Source: Streptomyces sp. WP-1 (GTDB taxonomy: Bacteria; Actinomycetota; Actinomycetes; Streptomycetales; Streptomycetaceae). From it: a stretch of DNA of 64,000 nt. The position numbers and the translations under genes are program-made. The notes below the pieces were generated by a model that was not told the DNA's origin, did not search any database, and worked only from the letters and a program-made list of their open reading frames with translations. The stretch lies in NCBI RefSeq assembly GCF_030450125.1, contig NZ_CP123923.1:4340001-4404000 (forward strand), written 5' to 3'. Positions 59,775 through 64,000 of the stretch are shown in pieces (within the stretch, counting starts at the first letter, position 1; the number at the start of each line of letters is the position of its first letter).

Positions 59775-60895
59775 CCGACCCCGACGACCTGCGCCGCCGA
59801 CTCGCGGCCGCCGTCCCCGTGGACGACCCGGCATGGCGCACCGCCCTGGAAACCGTGCCCCGCGAACTCTTCATCGGCGAGGGCCTGTTCCGCTTCGACG
59901 GCCGCCACTGGGCCCCCCTCCACCGCGATCGGACCGACCCCGCCGAGTGGCTGCGTCTCGTCCACCAGGACGTCACCTGGGTCACCCAGGTCGACGGTGT
60001 CGCCGCCGCCGACGCCACCGCCCCGCTCACCGGACGCCCCACCTCGTCCAGCACGCTGCCCTCTCTGATCGTGCGCATGCTCGACCTCGCTCGTCTCGGC
60101 GACGGCGACAAGGTGCTGGAGATCGGCACCGGAACCGGCTACTCCACCGCCATCCTGTGCAGTCGTCTCGGCGACAAGAACGTCTGCTCCATCGAGTACG
60201 ACCCCCACCTTGCCGCCGCGGCGGCCGATCGCCTGCGCTCGGCCGGTCACAACCCCGCTCTCATCACCGGTGACGGCCTCGCCGGACACAGGGACGGCGC
60301 CGAATACGACCACATCGTGGCCACCTGCGCCGTACGCCACATCCCCCCGGCCTGGCTCCGCCAGGTACGCGACGGCGGCACCATCACCACCGCCGTCGGC
60401 GGATGGCTGCCGGCTTCCGGCCTCGTTCGCCTCACCGTCCACGACGACGGAACGGCCACCGGCCCCTTCCACGCCGACCGGATCAGCTACATGCTCGCCC
60501 GCCCCCACGAACGACCGCCCCGCCCCACGTTCCACAAGCACCCCGGGCGCACTCGCTCCACCCGTGTGCGGCCCGCCCTCCTGGAGGACTGGACCGGGCA
60601 GTTCCTCGCCCAGCTGGCCGCGCCCTCCGCCGAACTCATGACCACCGGCACGGGCGTGATCCTGGTGGACGTCGCCACCGGTTCCCAGGCATGGACCGAA
60701 CCCGCCGGGGAGGGATGGACCGTCCACCAGCACGGACCCCTCCAGCTGTGGGACCAGGTGGAAGGCGCCCTCACCACCTGGCGGAGCGCCGGCTCACCCA
60801 CACTGTCCGACTTCGGTATGACCGTGGAGGAGGACGGCACCCAACGTGTCTGGCTCGGCAGCCCCGACGGGCCGTCCTGGAACCTGCCTGTCTGA
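59771..60895 (+). CDS. tgmC: PIMT-like O-methyltransferase TgmC-like
   Basis: 374 residues of the protein-L-isoaspartate methyltransferase family found in ATP-grasp RiPP clusters. Motifs: VTQVDGVAAADATAPLTG, SSSTLPSLIVRMLDLARL, VLEIGTGTGYSTAILC (SAM-binding motif I, near residue 118), then ATCAVRHIPPAW. The C-terminal 150 residues are specific to the cluster version. It methylates an Asp side chain, which in fuscimiditide-type graspetides closes to an aspartimide; whether it does so here is inference. Confidence 0.87.
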   Translation: MTDPDDLRRRLAAAVPVDDPAWRTALETVPRELFIGEGLFRFDGRHWAPLHRDRTDPAEWLRLVHQDVTWVTQVDGVAAADATAPLTGRPTSSSTLPSLIVRMLDLARLGDGDKVLEIGTGTGYSTAILCSRLGDKNVCSIEYDPHLAAAAADRLRSAGHNPALITGDGLAGHRDGAEYDHIVATCAVRHIPPAWLRQVRDGGTITTAVGGWLPASGLVRLTVHDDGTATGPFHADRISYMLARPHERPPRPTFHKHPGRTRSTRVRPALLEDWTGQFLAQLAAPSAELMTTGTGVILVDVATGSQAWTEPAGEGWTVHQHGPLQLWDQVEGALTTWRSAGSPTLSDFGMTVEEDGTQRVWLGSPDGPSWNLPV

Positions 60896-61116
60896 GGCCC
60901 GCGCACGGCATCGCCCGGCCTCGGCCTGCACGGCGTCTGCGCAGGTCACAGTGGTGTGGTGACTCTCCTGGGCATGCGGAACGCTCCGGCCCGTCGTGCG
61001 GGCGAGGGCTCCGGGGCGGGGCGCACGGTCAGGCCGCCGCACGGGGGGATCACCGCAAACAGCGGGGAGGGCGCCGTAAAGAGGGGAAGGGGCGTGAGGC
61101 ACTGGGTCGCGACCAC

Positions 61117-61128
61117 TACCCTGGAGTG
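61117..61128 (+). promoter_or_regulatory. Putative cysS -10 with leaderless start
   Basis: TACCCT (61117-61122) ends six bases before the GTG start. ACCACT and AGTGGT around it could form a hairpin with the start codon. No ribosome-binding site is seen. The rest of the 233-base gap after the graspetide genes shows nothing clear. Confidence 0.5.
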
Positions 61129-62529
<1,401 letters not shown>

Positions 62530-62629
62530 CCCGCCGCGGGCGCCCCTTGATCGATTGTGCCGCCCGGCCCCCCGGGCGGCACACTGCATAAGACGTACGT
62601 ACGAACAAAGCTCACGGAACAGGTGACTC

Positions 62630-63574
62630 ATGGCCGCGAACAACCGCCGCATGTCCGGCAAGAAGGGCGCGCAGGTCGGCAGTGGCGGCCAGCGGCGCCG
62701 GGGCCTGGAGGGCAAGGGCCCGACCCCGCCCGCCGAGATGCGCAAGGGGCACGTCAAGCAGCGCGCCGCCGCCGCGAAGGTCCGCCGCGCGCAGGGCGGC
62801 CGCCCGCAGCCGCGCCGGGGCGGCGGCAAGTCGGCGTCCGAGCTGGTCGTCGGCCGTAACCCCGTGGTCGAGGCGCTGCGCGAGGGCGTCCCCGCGTCGA
62901 CCCTCTACGTGCAGCAGTTCATCGACAACGACGAGCGCGTCCGCGAGGCCCTCCAGCTCGCCGCCGAGCGCGGCGGCATCAACCTCATGGAGGCCCCGCG
63001 CCCCGAGCTGGACCGCATGACCAACGGCCTGAACCACCAGGGTCTGGTCCTCCAGGTCCCGCCGTACGAGTACGCGCACCCCGAGGACCTGCTCGACGCC
63101 GCCGCCGACGAGGGCGCGGACCCGCTGGTCGTCGCGCTCGACGGGGTCACCGACCCGCGCAACCTCGGCGCGGTCGTCCGCTCGGTCTCCGCGTTCGGCG
63201 GCCACGGCGTGGTCGTGCCCGAGCGCCGCTCGGCCGGTATGACCGCCGGTGCCTGGAAGACCTCCGCCGGTGCGGCCGCCCGTACCCCGGTGGCCCGCGC
63301 CACCAACCTCACCCGCGTCCTGGAGCAGTACAAGAAGGCGGGTGTCGCGGTCGTCGGCCTGGCCGCGGACGGCGAGGCCGAGATCGGCGAGCTGGAGGCC
63401 CTGTCGGGCCCGGTCGTGATCGTGGTCGGCAGTGAGGGCAAGGGCCTGTCCCGGCTCGTCGGCGAGACCTGCGACTTCCGGGTCCGCATCCCGATGCCGG
63501 GCGGCACCGAGTCCCTCAACGCCGGTGTGGCCGCGGGCATCGTGCTCTACGAGGCCGCCCGCAGGCGGAGCTGA
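62630..63574 (+). CDS. rlmB: 23S rRNA (guanosine-2'-O-)-methyltransferase RlmB (TrmH family)
   Basis: 314 residues. The N-terminal 65 residues are a basic Arg/Lys/Gly-rich extension ([20 protein letters not shown]), then an L30e-like substrate domain ([20 protein letters not shown]) and a SPOUT domain with [35 protein letters not shown] and [20 protein letters not shown] (knot motifs). ATG at 62630. It follows cysS as in other Streptomyces. Confidence 0.93.
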   Translation: MAANNRRMSGKKGAQVGSGGQRRRGLEGKGPTPPAEMRKGHVKQRAAAAKVRRAQGGRPQPRRGGGKSASELVVGRNPVVEALREGVPASTLYVQQFIDNDERVREALQLAAERGGINLMEAPRPELDRMTNGLNHQGLVLQVPPYEYAHPEDLLDAAADEGADPLVVALDGVTDPRNLGAVVRSVSAFGGHGVVVPERRSAGMTAGAWKTSAGAAARTPVARATNLTRVLEQYKKAGVAVVGLAADGEAEIGELEALSGPVVIVVGSEGKGLSRLVGETCDFRVRIPMPGGTESLNAGVAAGIVLYEAARRRS

Positions 63575-63664
63575 GCCGTCGCGGCGACGCGCCGACGGGG
63601 CTGAACACCCGTCCGGAACTTCACCCTTACGCGGGAATTCCGGCGTCCATATGGCGTTCGACGC

Positions 63665-63704
63665 TGCTTTGACGGGGCCCGGACACATCCGCCCGGTCAA
63701 AGCA
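63665..63704 (+). terminator. Terminator after rlmB
   Basis: TGCTTTGAC (63665-63673) pairs with GTCAAAGCA (63696-63704), with further GGGC/GCCC pairing inside, 90 bases after the rlmB stop. Confidence 0.75.
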
Positions 63705-63732
63705 GTGTCCTAACCCCACGTCACTCGGTTAG

Positions 63733-64000
63733 ATGAGTGTGGACACCAGAACACCCCGCACACCCACGGGGGACCGCTCGTCGGGATTCGACGACGCTCC
63801 CGCGCTGAGCATGGTGAAGGTGCCGAGCGACCCGGCGCAGATCATCGTCAACCACGCCAGCTTCCGCGTGCAGCTGGGCGGGACGGCCGGGCGCACCCGG
63901 TCCGCCCGGATCGCCCGCCATCTCAGCGCCGCCCAGGACACCGCCCGGATGCCCGTCGCGGCCCCGGCGGCCCGGGCCGGCGCCGGCCGCCGCCGGCCCG
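63733..64000 (+). CDS. N-terminal part of an unidentified protein
   Basis: An open frame begins at ATG 63733 and runs off the window (at least 89 codons). The start reads MSVDTRTPRTPTGDRSSGFD, then ALSMVKVPSDPAQIIVNHAS, followed by an Ala/Arg/Pro-rich stretch. No domain is visible in this part. From memory a similar N-terminus occurs on a DoxX-type membrane protein after rlmB in Streptomyces; this cannot be verified here. No strong ribosome-binding site precedes the ATG. Confidence 0.55.
   Translation, partial: MSVDTRTPRTPTGDRSSGFDDAPALSMVKVPSDPAQIIVNHASFRVQLGGTAGRTRSARIARHLSAAQDTARMPVAAPAARAGAGRRRP

Overview
The window reads as a chromosomal segment of a Streptomyces species. Coding is dense and G+C-rich, with strong G/C third positions and many GTG starts. 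Several gene sets have the order or content I know from Streptomyces: nur-ygfZ-dtd-rsiG, devE-devA-devB, mshA with a YbjN gene, phoU/phoR-phoP, and carD-ispD-ispF-cysS-rlmB. Most of the window is conserved core chromosome, interrupted by a few accessory inserts.

Layout. 1-4.3 kb: end of a nitrobindin-like gene, the nickel regulator nur, ygfZ, dtd, the c-di-GMP-binding anti-sigma factor rsiG and an Eis-like acetyltransferase. 4.3-7.5 kb: paralogous GntR regulators devE and devA, a small membrane protein between them and the HAD phosphatase devB; both regulators look leaderless and sit behind repeated AAGTTG boxes. 7.7-16.5 kb: a tandem-kinase protein, TetR, a HelR-type RNA polymerase recycling ATPase behind an A+T-rich palindrome, an RraA-fold protein, a UvrA paralogue and a broken metallo-beta-lactamase gene. 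16.6-28.4 kb: an eight-gene, tightly coupled minus-strand operon: two 861-residue LanB-like proteins, a B12-type radical SAM enzyme, an arginase-fold enzyme, a possible Fe/2-oxoglutarate oxygenase, a PHP phosphoesterase, an MFS exporter and a small-molecule kinase. It looks like an uncharacterised peptide- or tRNA-linked biosynthetic pathway and is the most interesting part of the window.

28.6-42.2 kb: an XRE regulator, HbhA-like protein and DUF2516 protein in the same order as Rv0474-0476 of Mycobacterium tuberculosis; then a response-regulator phosphatase, an NlpC/P60 hydrolase, mshA, AraC, gpmA, two transport or redox genes, and an XRE regulator with a monooxygenase-fold partner. 42.4-46.8 kb: a divergent ATPase/hypothetical pair, a lower-G+C solo AAA-TOPRIM (OLD-like) gene that may be a defence gene, and shuffled remnants of a TPR-type regulator. 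46.7-49.6 kb: arsenic resistance (arsR, acr3, arsC, arsI) with a small Cys-rich protein. 49.9-53.7 kb: phoU divergent from phoR-phoP with a PHO box, then a lipoprotein. 54.3-56.9 kb: carD, ispD, ispF and an F420/PPOX-type protein. 57-60.9 kb: a graspetide (ATP-grasp RiPP) cluster with precursor, ATP-grasp ligase, PIMT-like methyltransferase and a divergent regulator. 61-64 kb: cysS, rlmB and the start of an unidentified gene.

All calls come from reading translations and motifs by eye. No database search or computation was run, so family names rest on recognised motifs and gene order, and start codons were chosen from ribosome-binding sites and overlaps.
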